The notes under the pieces were generated by a model. It was given only the letters and a program-made list of their open reading frames with translations. It ran no database searches and had not been told where the DNA came from. A stretch of 64,000 nt of DNA from JAVVHH01 sp964613945 (GTDB taxonomy: Bacteria > Pseudomonadota > Alphaproteobacteria > Acetobacterales > Acetobacteraceae). This document shows, piece after piece, positions 10,068 through 18,728 of the stretch (position 1 is the stretch's first letter; every line of letters begins with the position of its first letter). The translations under genes were made by a program, and so were the position numbers. The DNA is taken from positions 69,040-133,039 of the forward strand of contig CAZTJC010000008.1 of NCBI GenBank assembly GCA_964613945.1, written 5' to 3'.

Positions 10068-10134
10068 CGCATCCTCCTTTTAAGTTTATGTTGCCGCCAT
10101 CATCACGCGTCTGCCGGGCTCTGCACAGCCCTGT

Positions 10135-11097
10135 TCAGGCCGCCATGACCCGGATCGGCGAACCCGCCAAGAAGGCGAGGATGTTCTCGATGCTCTCACC
10201 GTAGAACTGCCGGAACGTATCGGTCGTGCCGTAACCGAGATGTGGCGACAGCACGGTGTTCGACGCCGTCCGGATCGGATCATTGGCCGGCAGCGGCTCC
10301 TGCTCATAGACGTCCAGCGCCGCGGTGATCCGGCCGGCATGCAGTGCCTCCAGCAACGCCGCTCCGTCGATCAAGCCGGCCCGCGACGTGTTGACCAGCA
10401 GCGCACCGGGCTTCATCTGCCCGATCTCCGCCGCTCCGATCAGCCCCCGCGACCCGGCCGACAATGGCACATGCAGCGTCACGACGTCCGCCTCCGCCAG
10501 CAGCGCCCCCTTGCTCGGCGCCAGCCGGGCGCCGGCGGCAGTCGCCGTCGCCTCGTCCAGGCTGCGGCTCCAGGCAATCACCTTCATCTCCAGGGCCGCC
10601 GCATACCGCGCCATCCGACCGCCGATCTTGCCAAGCCCGATGATCCCCAGCGTCTTGCCAACCAACACCGGCCCGACCTCGACACCATCCTGGAACCGCC
10701 CGGCCCGGATCGCCGCATCGCCTGTGACGATCCGTCGCGAGGCCGCGATCATCAGCCCGAGCGTCAACTCCGCCGTGCCCACGCTCGATACCGTTCCGCC
10801 GGTCGTCGAGATCACGATCCCGGCCTTGGCACACGCGGCCGTATCCAACGATGGCGAGCGCGCCCCCGTCAGCGCGATCATCCGCAGCTTCGGCAACCGC
10901 CCGATGAGGCTGGCGGGGAACGGCGTCCGCTCGCGCATCAACAACAGGATATCGAAATCCGCCAATTGCCGCGCCGCATCGTCCTCGTCGGCGAAAGCGC
11001 CGGGGAACACGACCACCTCGGCCTTTGCCTCTAGTTCGGACCAGTCCGCGCTCGATCGCGCCACGCCTTGCCAGTCGTCCAGAACGCCAACACGCAT
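10135..11097 (-). CDS. D-isomer-specific 2-hydroxyacid dehydrogenase
   Basis: NAD-dependent D-2-hydroxyacid dehydrogenase, 320 aa. The dinucleotide motif GLGKIGGRMA is near residue 153; the catalytic Arg lies in NTSRAG, the Glu in YEQEPLP and the His in SPHLGYGT, so the active site is complete. The family includes phosphoglycerate, glyoxylate/hydroxypyruvate and hydroxyacid reductases, and the exact substrate is unknown. Its ATG directly abuts the stop of the upstream permease gene, so it is probably co-transcribed with the peptide/opine-type transporter. This suggests that the imported compound yields a 2-oxo or 2-hydroxy acid (inference). Confidence 0.9.
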   Translation of the reverse strand: MRVGVLDDWQGVARSSADWSELEAKAEVVVFPGAFADEDDAARQLADFDILLLMRERTPFPASLIGRLPKLRMIALTGARSPSLDTAACAKAGIVISTTGGTVSSVGTAELTLGLMIAASRRIVTGDAAIRAGRFQDGVEVGPVLVGKTLGIIGLGKIGGRMARYAAALEMKVIAWSRSLDEATATAAGARLAPSKGALLAEADVVTLHVPLSAGSRGLIGAAEIGQMKPGALLVNTSRAGLIDGAALLEALHAGRITAALDVYEQEPLPANDPIRTASNTVLSPHLGYGTTDTFRQFYGESIENILAFLAGSPIRVMAA

Positions 11098-11952
11098 CTA
11101 ACGTCTCCGTGGGTCCAGCGCGTCGCGCAGCCCATCGCCAATCAGGTTAAAGGAAATCACGGCCAGGAAGATGGCCAGGCCGGGAAAGATCGCCAGCCAC
11201 GGCGCCTGCGTCAGGAAGCGCTGCGCCGAGTTGAGCATGCTGCCCCAGCTCGGCGCCGGCGGCTGCTGACCGAGCCCAAGGAACGACAGGCTGGCCTCGG
11301 CGATGATCGCTGCCGCGATGGCAAGCGACGCCTGCACCAGCACCGGCGGCACGATGTTGGGCAACACGTGCCGGATCGCGACGCGCCAGGGCGGGTTGCC
11401 CAGAGCGCGCGCAGCCTCGACATACTCGTTGGTGGCCGCGTCCATGGTCGCCCCGCGGGCCACCCGCACGAAGATCGGTGCCGCACTCACCCCGATGGCG
11501 ATCATCGCATTGCTCAGCGCCGGCCCCAAAAATGCTGCCAACGCGATTGCCAGGATCAGGAACGGGCAGGACAGCATGGCATCCACCACCCGCCCGATCA
11601 CCGCATCCGTCACCCCGCCCACGAACCCGGCCAGCAATCCCAGCGGCACCCCGATGCCCGCCGCGATCAACACTGACACCACGCCCGCCAGCAAGGACGC
11701 CCGCGCGCCGAACAGCACGCGCGCGAACACGTCCCGCCCGTTCTCGTCCGTGCCCATCCAGTGCGCCAGCGACGGCGCCTTGCGGATCAGCGTCCAGCTG
11801 GTCTTCTCCGGGTCGTATTGCGCGATTAACGGCGCAAACACCGCCACCAGCACGAACAGCATGATCACGATCAGCCCGGCGACCGCCGCCGGGCGACCGC
11901 GGAACCGCTGCATCGCCAGACGCGCCGGGCTGCGCACCAAAACGCCGCTCAT
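11098..11952 (-). CDS. ABC transporter permease, DppC/OppC type
   Basis: Inner-membrane permease of the peptide/nickel/opine (PepT) ABC importer family. Visible are the N-terminal segment before TM1, the PDEKT-like periplasmic stretch, GTDENGRDVFARVLFGAR and the EAA cytoplasmic loop EAARALGNPPWRVAIRHVLPN. The start is set at the ATG overlapping the stop of the upstream dppB-like gene (ATGA), giving 284 aa; an in-frame start 24 codons earlier would overlap dppB by 76 bases and is less likely. The two permeases should form a heterodimer. Confidence 0.9.
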   Translation of the reverse strand: MSGVLVRSPARLAMQRFRGRPAAVAGLIVIMLFVLVAVFAPLIAQYDPEKTSWTLIRKAPSLAHWMGTDENGRDVFARVLFGARASLLAGVVSVLIAAGIGVPLGLLAGFVGGVTDAVIGRVVDAMLSCPFLILAIALAAFLGPALSNAMIAIGVSAAPIFVRVARGATMDAATNEYVEAARALGNPPWRVAIRHVLPNIVPPVLVQASLAIAAAIIAEASLSFLGLGQQPPAPSWGSMLNSAQRFLTQAPWLAIFPGLAIFLAVISFNLIGDGLRDALDPRRR

Positions 11953-12896
11953 GCCGTGCGCAGCCGCGGGTTGATCAGCACGTAAAGCACGTCCGCCAAC
12001 AGGTTCAGCAGAATGAACAGGCACGACGTCACCAGCACCACGCCCTGCACCACCGGGTAGTCGCGGTTGAACACCGCATCCACCACCAGCTTGCCGAAGC
12101 CCGGAATGCTGAACACCTGCTCGGTCAGCACCGCGCCCGACATCAGCGTCCCAAACTCGAGCGCGCCCAGCGTCACCACCGGCACCAGCGCGTTCCGGAA
12201 CGCGTGCTTCACCACGACGATGACCTCACCGAGCCCCTTGGCCCGCGCCGTTCGCACGTAATCCTGGTCCAGCACGGTCAGCATCGCGCTGCGCGTATGC
12301 CGCATCAGCACCGCCGCGATCGCGTTGCCGAGCACAAAGGCCGGCATGATGGTGGTCGCCAGCGATTGCCGCCAATCCTCGGTCAGCGGCACGTAGCCCG
12401 ATGGCGGCAGCCAGCCGAGCTGCACCGAGACCAGCAGGATGAGCATGATCCCCAGCCAGAAGTTCGGCGTGCTCAACCCGGCCAGACCCACCAGATTGAC
12501 CACGTAATCCCAGACCGTGTTGCGATACACCGCCGCCAACACCCCGGCCGGTACGCCAATGCAGAGCGCGATGACGAACGCCATCGAGGCGAGTTGCAGC
12601 GTGACGGGCAGCTTTTGCAGGATCAGCGACAATACGGGTTCGTTGATGCGCCAAGAACGCCCGAGATCGCCGTGCAGCACGCCACCGATCCAATGGAAGT
12701 ATTGGATCGGCAACGGCCGGTCGAGCCAGAGTTCGGCCCGGATCTGCGCCATGATGGCGGGGTCGCCGCGATATTCCCCGGCCAGCACGGCGGCGGGGTC
12801 ACCGGGCATGATCTGCTGTAGCGAGAACACGAGGATGCTGACGAGCAGGATGGTCGGCACGACCTGCAGCACCCGCGCTCCGAGATGGCTCCGCAT
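11949..12896 (-). CDS. ABC transporter permease, DppB/OppB type
   Basis: Inner-membrane permease of the same importer, 315 aa with about six hydrophobic segments. Family marks: an N-terminal TM with LLVSILVFSLQQIMPGDP, the periplasmic loop LWLDRPLPIQYFHW, and the EAA loop ARAKGLGEVIVVVKHAFRNALVP. It starts 2 bases after the stop of the binding-protein gene and overlaps the dppC-like gene by 4. No DppD/DppF ATPase gene follows, so energising subunits must be encoded elsewhere. Confidence 0.91.
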   Translation of the reverse strand: MRSHLGARVLQVVPTILLVSILVFSLQQIMPGDPAAVLAGEYRGDPAIMAQIRAELWLDRPLPIQYFHWIGGVLHGDLGRSWRINEPVLSLILQKLPVTLQLASMAFVIALCIGVPAGVLAAVYRNTVWDYVVNLVGLAGLSTPNFWLGIMLILLVSVQLGWLPPSGYVPLTEDWRQSLATTIMPAFVLGNAIAAVLMRHTRSAMLTVLDQDYVRTARAKGLGEVIVVVKHAFRNALVPVVTLGALEFGTLMSGAVLTEQVFSIPGFGKLVVDAVFNRDYPVVQGVVLVTSCLFILLNLLADVLYVLINPRLRTA

Positions 12897-12898
12897 GG

Positions 12899-14398
12899 TT
12901 ATTTCGCCAAGCTGACGCCCTGCAGCCGGATCATGCCGTCCGGCACCTGCTTGAAGCCCTGCACGGCGGCTCGCATGCCCACGATGATCTTGGGATACCA
13001 GAGATACATCCGCGGCAGATCCTGCGTCTCCTGTTGATACATCTGCGCATAAAGCTCGCGGCGTTGGTTCACGTCCGAGGTTGCCCGGGCAGCTTCCAGC
13101 TTCTCGTCCACGATCGCATTGGAATACTTTGGATCGTTCAGCGCTCCGCCCGTATGCAGAAAGGTGTAAAGGTTACCGTCCGGATCGACCCGGCCGGACC
13201 ATGCGGTCAGGAACGCCTCGAAATCACCGCTCGACGCCGCGTTCAGCGCTGAGGCGTACTCATTCGCGGTGATCTGGACGTCGAAGCCGGCTTCGCCCGC
13301 CATGGACTGGATCACTTCCCCGACCTGCCTGAGATCCGGATTGTTCGGCACGGTCAAGCGGACCACGACCGGCAGTTTGACCCCGGCCGCCTTCAGCAGC
13401 GCCTTGGCAGCGTCGACATCGCGCGGTTGCGGCTTCAATGTTGCCACGTGCATGGGGCTGGCTGACGTGATGCCCTGCGCGGCCGGCGCGTACAGGCCGT
13501 TGAAGACGACTTGGATCAACGCCTCGCGGTCGATTGCGAGCTCGAATGCCCGTCGAACCCGGGCATCCTTTCCAATGGGCGACATCGCCCGCGCGCCATT
13601 TCCAACGTTGAATTCGATCTCCTGATACTGGAGCGAGTCCATCATCGCCAGCTTCAGCTTGGAGTCTTTCTTCACCGCCTCCACGTCGGTCGGGATGATG
13701 TACTCCACCAGATCCGTGCTGCCGGCCTGAAGGTTGGCGAGCCGGATCGAGCTGTCGGGAATGACCTGATAGGTGACCCGGTCCAGATGGATGTTGGCCG
13801 CATTCCAATACTGCGGGAAACGCTCGAGCGTGATGTGGTCCAGCGGCACGCGCTCGACGAAGCTGAACGGCCCGGCGCACACCGGCTTGAGCTGGAAATT
13901 CTTGCCCGCCGCCTCGGCCGCCTTGGGCGAGATGATCATGCCCGAACGATCCGTCAGCTGCGCCAGGAACGGCGAGGACGGCTCCTTGAGCACGATCTTG
14001 ACCGTCAACGGATCGACCACGTCGACATGGTCCATGGCGTTGATCTCGGAGCGCCGGAAGCTGCCCGGCATTGTCAGGCTGCGCATCAGCGAATACTTGA
14101 CCGCCTCGGCGTCCATCTTGGTGCCGTCCTGGAACAGCACGCCGTCGCGCAGCTTGACCACCAACGTCTTGGGATCGGACCACTCGTAGCCCGTCGCTAG
14201 TTGCGGCACGATCTCCAGCTTCTCGTTGATGTCGAATAGTTTGTCGCACATCCCGGCGAACACGATGCGGCTGACATAGGTGCGGGCGAGCGCCGGGTCG
14301 AGGCTGTCGGGGTCCTCGCGCATCGTGATGCGGAACGGCTGCGCGATGGCGGATGTCGCCACCGTGGCAAGGATAGCGGCCAGGGCAAGACGACGCAT
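12899..14398 (-). CDS. ABC transporter substrate-binding protein, family 5 (DppA/OppA type)
   Basis: Periplasmic solute-binding protein of 499 aa. An N-terminal signal peptide (MRRLALAAILATVATSAIA, cut near AIA-Q) precedes the SBP_bac_5 fold; recognisable stretches are DPDSLDPAL, LRDGVLFQDGTKMDAEAVKYSL and the C-terminal RRELYAQMYQQETQDLP. Members bind peptides, opines, glutathione or nickel complexes; the ligand is not predictable here. It is the first gene of the operon, with a 182-base intergenic region shared with the divergent TauE-like gene. Confidence 0.91.
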   Translation of the reverse strand: MRRLALAAILATVATSAIAQPFRITMREDPDSLDPALARTYVSRIVFAGMCDKLFDINEKLEIVPQLATGYEWSDPKTLVVKLRDGVLFQDGTKMDAEAVKYSLMRSLTMPGSFRRSEINAMDHVDVVDPLTVKIVLKEPSSPFLAQLTDRSGMIISPKAAEAAGKNFQLKPVCAGPFSFVERVPLDHITLERFPQYWNAANIHLDRVTYQVIPDSSIRLANLQAGSTDLVEYIIPTDVEAVKKDSKLKLAMMDSLQYQEIEFNVGNGARAMSPIGKDARVRRAFELAIDREALIQVVFNGLYAPAAQGITSASPMHVATLKPQPRDVDAAKALLKAAGVKLPVVVRLTVPNNPDLRQVGEVIQSMAGEAGFDVQITANEYASALNAASSGDFEAFLTAWSGRVDPDGNLYTFLHTGGALNDPKYSNAIVDEKLEAARATSDVNQRRELYAQMYQQETQDLPRMYLWYPKIIVGMRAAVQGFKQVPDGMIRLQGVSLAK

Positions 14399-14580
14399 GA
14401 AGGTAACCTACGAATTGGAAACGTCCAGATTGCCGCCCCAGCGCCAGGCTGGCAAGCGTTCGCCGAGACATGAGAACAAATAGTGTACACGGACATGTGT
14501 TGCCGAGATTTAGGCCGATAATCCTACCGATGTCGCATCGACGATGCCGCTGATCGGCGCCGTCTCAAAAGGAGCGCGAC
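14399..14580. other. divergent intergenic region between importer operon and TauE-like gene
   Basis: 182 bases between two divergent starts. The only firm element is a good ribosome binding site for the plus-strand gene (AAAAGGAG at about 14567-14574). Short dyads are present around GTGTACAC (14483) and ACATGTGT (14494), but no promoter pair with standard spacing could be read on either strand. Confidence 0.4.
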
Positions 14581-15375
14581 ATGAGCGAAGTTCGACACAC
14601 CTTGATCCTCGTCAGCCTCTCCCTTGCCACACTTGCAGCTGCCCTCTACGGCCCCGCCCACGGTAGCCCCGACCCGGCCATCATGCTGACGCTGATGGTC
14701 GCGGCCCTGCTCGCCAGCATTGCCGGGCTTGCCTTTTCGGCGATTGGCGGATCGATCTTGTCGCACGCTCTCGACGACCCCATCCGCGTGCTGCTGCTTC
14801 TGACCGTCTGTAGCCTGGCCAACCAGATCGTCACGGTCTGGACCTTGCGGCGGACCGTTGCCTGGCGTGGCCTGGGAGGCCTCGTCGCCGGCGGTATCGC
14901 TGGCATCGCGCCGGGTCTTTGGGCCCTGATCCACGTCGATCACCGCGTCGTTGCGCAAGGGATCGGCATCGTCCTGTTCGCCTATGCCGGCAATCTGGTG
15001 GTTGGGCGCCTGCCGCGGTTGACCACCAAATCTCGCTGGGCCGATGCCGCCGTCGGGCTCACCGCGGGTGCCTTCGGGGTCGTCGCCGCGCTTCCGTCGC
15101 TGCCGGTGACGGTGTGGTGCCAAGCGCGCGGGCTGCAGAAGGATGCGCTCCGGGCAACGGTGCAACCTTTCATCCTGGCTATGCAGCTCGTCACGCTGCC
15201 GTTCATCGTCAACGCCGCACCGCACGCGATCGGGCCGGCCGACCTGTTGTGTATCCCGGCCGGACTTCTCGGCACCCACATCGGCCTTGGCTGCGCCAGC
15301 GGGCTGTCCAACCGGCAGTTCACGGTGGCGGTCGCCTGCCTCCTGAGCGTCTGCGGGGTGAGCTTCCTGCTTTAA
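14581..15375 (+). CDS. TauE/SafE-type sulfite/sulfonate exporter family membrane protein
   Basis: Integral membrane protein of 264 aa with about seven to eight hydrophobic segments in the two-repeat arrangement of the TauE/SafE family. The segment SIAGLAFSAIGGSIL matches the first conserved loop and TAGAFGVVAALPSLPVTVWCQARGL matches the second. Family members are thought to export sulfoacetate, sulfite or other organic anions; no substrate can be assigned. It stands alone, with a strong AAAAGGAG ribosome binding site, between the peptide-type importer and a TPR protein. Confidence 0.82.
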   Translation: MSEVRHTLILVSLSLATLAAALYGPAHGSPDPAIMLTLMVAALLASIAGLAFSAIGGSILSHALDDPIRVLLLLTVCSLANQIVTVWTLRRTVAWRGLGGLVAGGIAGIAPGLWALIHVDHRVVAQGIGIVLFAYAGNLVVGRLPRLTTKSRWADAAVGLTAGAFGVVAALPSLPVTVWCQARGLQKDALRATVQPFILAMQLVTLPFIVNAAPHAIGPADLLCIPAGLLGTHIGLGCASGLSNRQFTVAVACLLSVCGVSFLL

Positions 15376-15409
15376 CCGCCTGTTCACCTCTGGCGGTCAT
15401 CATGGGGCG

Positions 15410-17185
15410 GTGAGTTCGAACACCGCCTTTATCCCGCTTCTACTTGGCGCCGTGGCCGATCAGGAGGCTGGCCGTCTCGACCAGGCTTTTGCCGGTTTTG
15501 CGGAGGTCTTAGCGCTCGAGCCTGATCAGCCACAGGCCCTGTTGTTCGGCGGTGTCGTCGCCCTGCGGATGGGCCAGGCCGGCCGCGCGGTTCCGTTGCT
15601 GGAACGTGCGGTCGCGGTCCGCCCGACCACCGCCGAGACACATTTCGCCCTCGGCAACGCGCTTTGGGCGACCAATCAGCGCAGTGAGGCGCGCGCCTCG
15701 TGGCAGCACGCGATCCGGTTCGATGCCAAGCACGTCGGCGCTCTCCTGAATCTCGCCCAGGCGCAGGAGCGATCCGGCGAGGCCGAACTCGCCGTCGCCA
15801 ATTGTCGTGCCGCGGTTGCGGCCAAGCCGGGCCACGCACAGCCCTGGGCAGCGCTGTCCAGTGCCTTGCGCGCAGCCAACCAACCGGCCGAAGCGCTCGA
15901 GGCTGCAGATACCGCGCTGCGCGCCGATCCCGCCTTTGGCATGGCTCACCATCAGCGCGGCATGGCGCTCAAGCTGCTCGACCGCCCGGCTGAAGCGGCC
16001 GATGCGTTGCGCCAGGCCATCGCTCATTCACCCGGCCTGGCCGCGAACCACCTCAACCTCGCCAACCTGCTGCACGATGCCGGAGACCTCGCCGGCGCCG
16101 AAAGACAGTGCCGCACCGCCGTAGCCTTGGACCCCGAGATGGCCGAGGCGCACACCGTGCTCGGCTTCCTGCTGACGCAGCGATGCGACCTGCCAGGCGC
16201 CATCGCCGCGTGCGAAGCGGCCATCGCCATCAGCCCCGACCTGACCGAAGCGCATTGCAACCTGGGTATCGCGCTCCTGACCGCTGGCGACCTTCCCGCC
16301 GGGTTCGCGCAATACGAATGGCGGAAGCGACACTCCATCGCCGGCCGGGATTACTATCGGCAAGCTTATCCCGAATGGCTGGGGCAGCCGCTCGACGGCA
16401 AGCGGATCCTCATCGTGGCCGAGCAAGGCTTGGGCGACGCCATCATGTTTGCCCGTTACGCCAGTGACCTCGCCGCGCGCGCCGCCGCCGTCACCATCGC
16501 CTGCGACCGCCGGCTCGTCTCCTTGCTGAGCACCGCACCGGACGTGAGCCACGCCATTCCGAAAACGCGCGAGATGCCGGGCTTCGATTTCTGGATCGAT
16601 CAAATGAGCCTGCCGCTCATCTGCCGGACGACGCTTGATACCGTTCCCTGCCCCACCGCCTACCTTGCGGCGGACCCACGTCGGAATGGAATGTGGTCCC
16701 TGCGTCTCGGCCTGCCCGAGCGGGGCTATCGGGTCGGCCTGGTCTGGGCCGGTAACCCGTCGCACACCAACGACGCCAATCGGTCCTGCCCCGTCAGCCT
16801 TTTCAGCTCGATCCTGGCTGTTCCCGACATCGTCGGCGTCAGCCTCCAGGTCGGTCCAAAAGCCGCCGATGCCGCATCGCTCGGGCTGCACGACTGGTCA
16901 CCCGATCTGACGGATTATGCCGAGACGGCTGCCTTGATCGCCAACCTCGACCTAGTCATCACCGTCGATACCAGCGTCGCCCACCTCGCTGCCGCCATGG
17001 GCAAGCCGACCTGGATCATGCTGCCGTTCTGCCCCGAATGGCGCTGGCTCCACGAGCGGGCCGATACACCCTGGTATGACAGCGTCCGCCTGTTTCGACA
17101 GCCGGCACCCGGCGATTGGGACAGCGTCCGCGACGAGATCGTCGCCGCGCTTCGGTCACTGTCGGGATCAACGCCAGCGCAATAG
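15410..17185 (+). CDS. TPR-repeat protein with C-terminal glycosyltransferase-9-like domain
   Basis: 591 aa protein starting at GTG. Residues about 10-310 hold roughly eight to nine tetratricopeptide repeats (34-residue units with W-L-G-Y-A-F-A-P pattern positions, e.g. ETHFALGNALWATN and EAHCNLGIALLTAGDLPAGFAQYEWR). The remainder resembles the GT-B fold of ADP-heptose-type transferases: GLGDAIMFARYASDL, VGLVWAGNP and the IANLDLVITVDTSVAHLAAAMGKPTW block. Such fusions are common in Alphaproteobacteria, often near glycosylation or secretion genes, but no acceptor is known. Its 3' end overlaps the convergent permease gene by 18 bases. Confidence 0.85.
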   Translation: MSSNTAFIPLLLGAVADQEAGRLDQAFAGFAEVLALEPDQPQALLFGGVVALRMGQAGRAVPLLERAVAVRPTTAETHFALGNALWATNQRSEARASWQHAIRFDAKHVGALLNLAQAQERSGEAELAVANCRAAVAAKPGHAQPWAALSSALRAANQPAEALEAADTALRADPAFGMAHHQRGMALKLLDRPAEAADALRQAIAHSPGLAANHLNLANLLHDAGDLAGAERQCRTAVALDPEMAEAHTVLGFLLTQRCDLPGAIAACEAAIAISPDLTEAHCNLGIALLTAGDLPAGFAQYEWRKRHSIAGRDYYRQAYPEWLGQPLDGKRILIVAEQGLGDAIMFARYASDLAARAAAVTIACDRRLVSLLSTAPDVSHAIPKTREMPGFDFWIDQMSLPLICRTTLDTVPCPTAYLAADPRRNGMWSLRLGLPERGYRVGLVWAGNPSHTNDANRSCPVSLFSSILAVPDIVGVSLQVGPKAADAASLGLHDWSPDLTDYAETAALIANLDLVITVDTSVAHLAAAMGKPTWIMLPFCPEWRWLHERADTPWYDSVRLFRQPAPGDWDSVRDEIVAALRSLSGSTPAQ

Positions 17186-17959
17186 CACGCGCTCGAGCAT
17201 CCCGAGCAGCCACGCCACCGTCAGCCCCAACAGCGACAGCACCACGATCCCGGCCAACAAGTTATCCGTATCGTAGAGATTGCCCGCCTGTAGCACGAAA
17301 GCACCGATACCTCGCTCCGCCCCGATCATTTCGGCCGCCACCAGCAGGATGATCGCGATCGAACTGGTGACCCGAAACCCCGAGATAATCGCCGGCGCCG
17401 CCCCCGGCAGCAGGATCCGCCACACGATCGCCATTCGGGATAGCCCGAACGCCTGCCCCATCCGCACCAGCCCGCGCGGCACTGCATCGACGCCGGCTGC
17501 CGTATTGATCACGGTGGGAAAGAACACGCCGAACCCCAGCGTCGCGATTTTCGAGCCTTCGCCGATGCCAAACCAAATAATGAACAAGGGCACTAGCGCG
17601 ATCTTCGGGATCGGGAACAGCGCCGACACCACCGCCATGCCCGGCGAGCGCGCCCAGACTGCAATCCCCACCAGGAAGCCGACGGCAATCCCGAACACCG
17701 TTCCCAGCGACCAACCGATCGCCAGCCGGCTCAACGACGCCCCGAGATGCCGCCACAACTCGCCGCTGCGCGCGAGCTGAACCAGCGCCGTGCCGATCGC
17801 GATGGGCGCCGGCAGGAACTGCGTCGAGATCACCCCCTCGCTCGCCCCAAGCTGCCACAACAGCACCAGCCCGATCAGCGTTCCCGCCGCTGCCGCCGGA
17901 ATCGACCGCGGCGCAAACCCGCGCGCACGGAACGGTACTGGCCCTGAGATTTCAGGCAT
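17168..17959 (-). CDS. ABC transporter permease, SsuC/TauC/NrtB type
   Basis: Inner-membrane permease of the nitrate/sulfonate/taurine importer family, 264 aa from the ATG at 17959. That start is preferred over an in-frame one 12 codons earlier because it leaves a typical short overlap (8 bases) with the ATPase gene. Family marks are SLSRLAIGWSLGTVFGIAVGFLVG, PIPKIALVPLFIIWFGIGEGSKI and the loop VRMGQAFGLSRMAIVWRILLPGA. Last gene of a three-gene importer operon. Confidence 0.91.
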   Translation of the reverse strand: MPEISGPVPFRARGFAPRSIPAAAAGTLIGLVLLWQLGASEGVISTQFLPAPIAIGTALVQLARSGELWRHLGASLSRLAIGWSLGTVFGIAVGFLVGIAVWARSPGMAVVSALFPIPKIALVPLFIIWFGIGEGSKIATLGFGVFFPTVINTAAGVDAVPRGLVRMGQAFGLSRMAIVWRILLPGAAPAIISGFRVTSSIAIILLVAAEMIGAERGIGAFVLQAGNLYDTDNLLAGIVVLSLLGLTVAWLLGMLERVLLRWR

Positions 17960-18728
17960 GCACCTTCTCCCGCGCCGCCGCCGCCGCATCGTCACGGATC
18001 AGCGCCCACAACCGTGCCTGAACCTCCAGCAGCACCGGGTCCGTCTCATCCCGCCCGGTTAGCGGCCGATCGATCGTCACGATCTCCTTGATCCGCCCCG
18101 GCCGCCGCGACAGCACGACGATTTGATGCCCCAGCCGCACCGCCTCGTTGAGGTTATGCGTCACATACACCGTCGTCGTGCCCAGCCGCTCGATCAGCCC
18201 GGCGAACTCGTCCAGCAACAGCGTCCGCGTCTGCGCGTCCAGCGCCGAAAGCGGTTCGTCCATCAGCAAACAGGCCGGCCGCACCGCCAAGGCCCGCGCA
18301 ATCCCCACCCGCTGCCGCATCCCACCCGACAATTCCTTCGGCCATGCCGCCGCAAACGCCTCCAGCCCGGTCACCGCCAACACCTCGCGCACGCGCTCCT
18401 GCCGTTCCGCGCGCGACAACCTGCCCAACACCAGCGCCACGTTCGCCGCCACACTTCGCCAGGGCAGCAGCGCGAAATCCTGGAACACCGGCGTCATGAC
18501 GTTGAGGCAGTCATCGGCCACATGCCCATCCAGCATGACCCGGCCGCGATCCGGCCGGATCAGCCCGCCGACGATCCCCAGCAACGTGCTTTTGCCGCAT
18601 CCGGACGGCCCCACCAGCACCAGCACGCGCCCGGGCTCGGCCACCAGGTCGATCCCCTCCAGCACCTCGAGCCCACCATAGCGATGTGCCACGCCCTCGA
18701 TCGAGATGCGCAGCCGCGACCCGGTCAC
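17952..18728 (-). CDS. ABC transporter ATP-binding protein, SsuB/TauB type
   Basis: Cytoplasmic ATPase of the same importer, 258 aa. Walker A GPSGCGKST is near residue 40, the Q-loop region PVFQDFALLPWRSV follows, the signature is LSGGMRQRV, Walker B is CLLMDEPLSALD and the H-loop is VYVTHNLNEAV. PVFQDFALLPW is typical of the SsuB/NrtD/TauB subfamily. Its ATG overlaps the stop of the binding-protein gene by 4 bases. Confidence 0.93.
   Translation of the reverse strand: MTGSRLRISIEGVAHRYGGLEVLEGIDLVAEPGRVLVLVGPSGCGKSTLLGIVGGLIRPDRGRVMLDGHVADDCLNVMTPVFQDFALLPWRSVAANVALVLGRLSRAERQERVREVLAVTGLEAFAAAWPKELSGGMRQRVGIARALAVRPACLLMDEPLSALDAQTRTLLLDEFAGLIERLGTTTVYVTHNLNEAVRLGHQIVVLSRRPGRIKEIVTIDRPLTGRDETDPVLLEVQARLWALIRDDAAAAAREKVHA

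Noticed and set aside
10116..10131. Short hairpin GGGCT-N6-AGCCC between the two dehydrogenase genes
   Set aside because: Only five pairs and no U-tract; not distinguishable from chance in GC-rich sequence.
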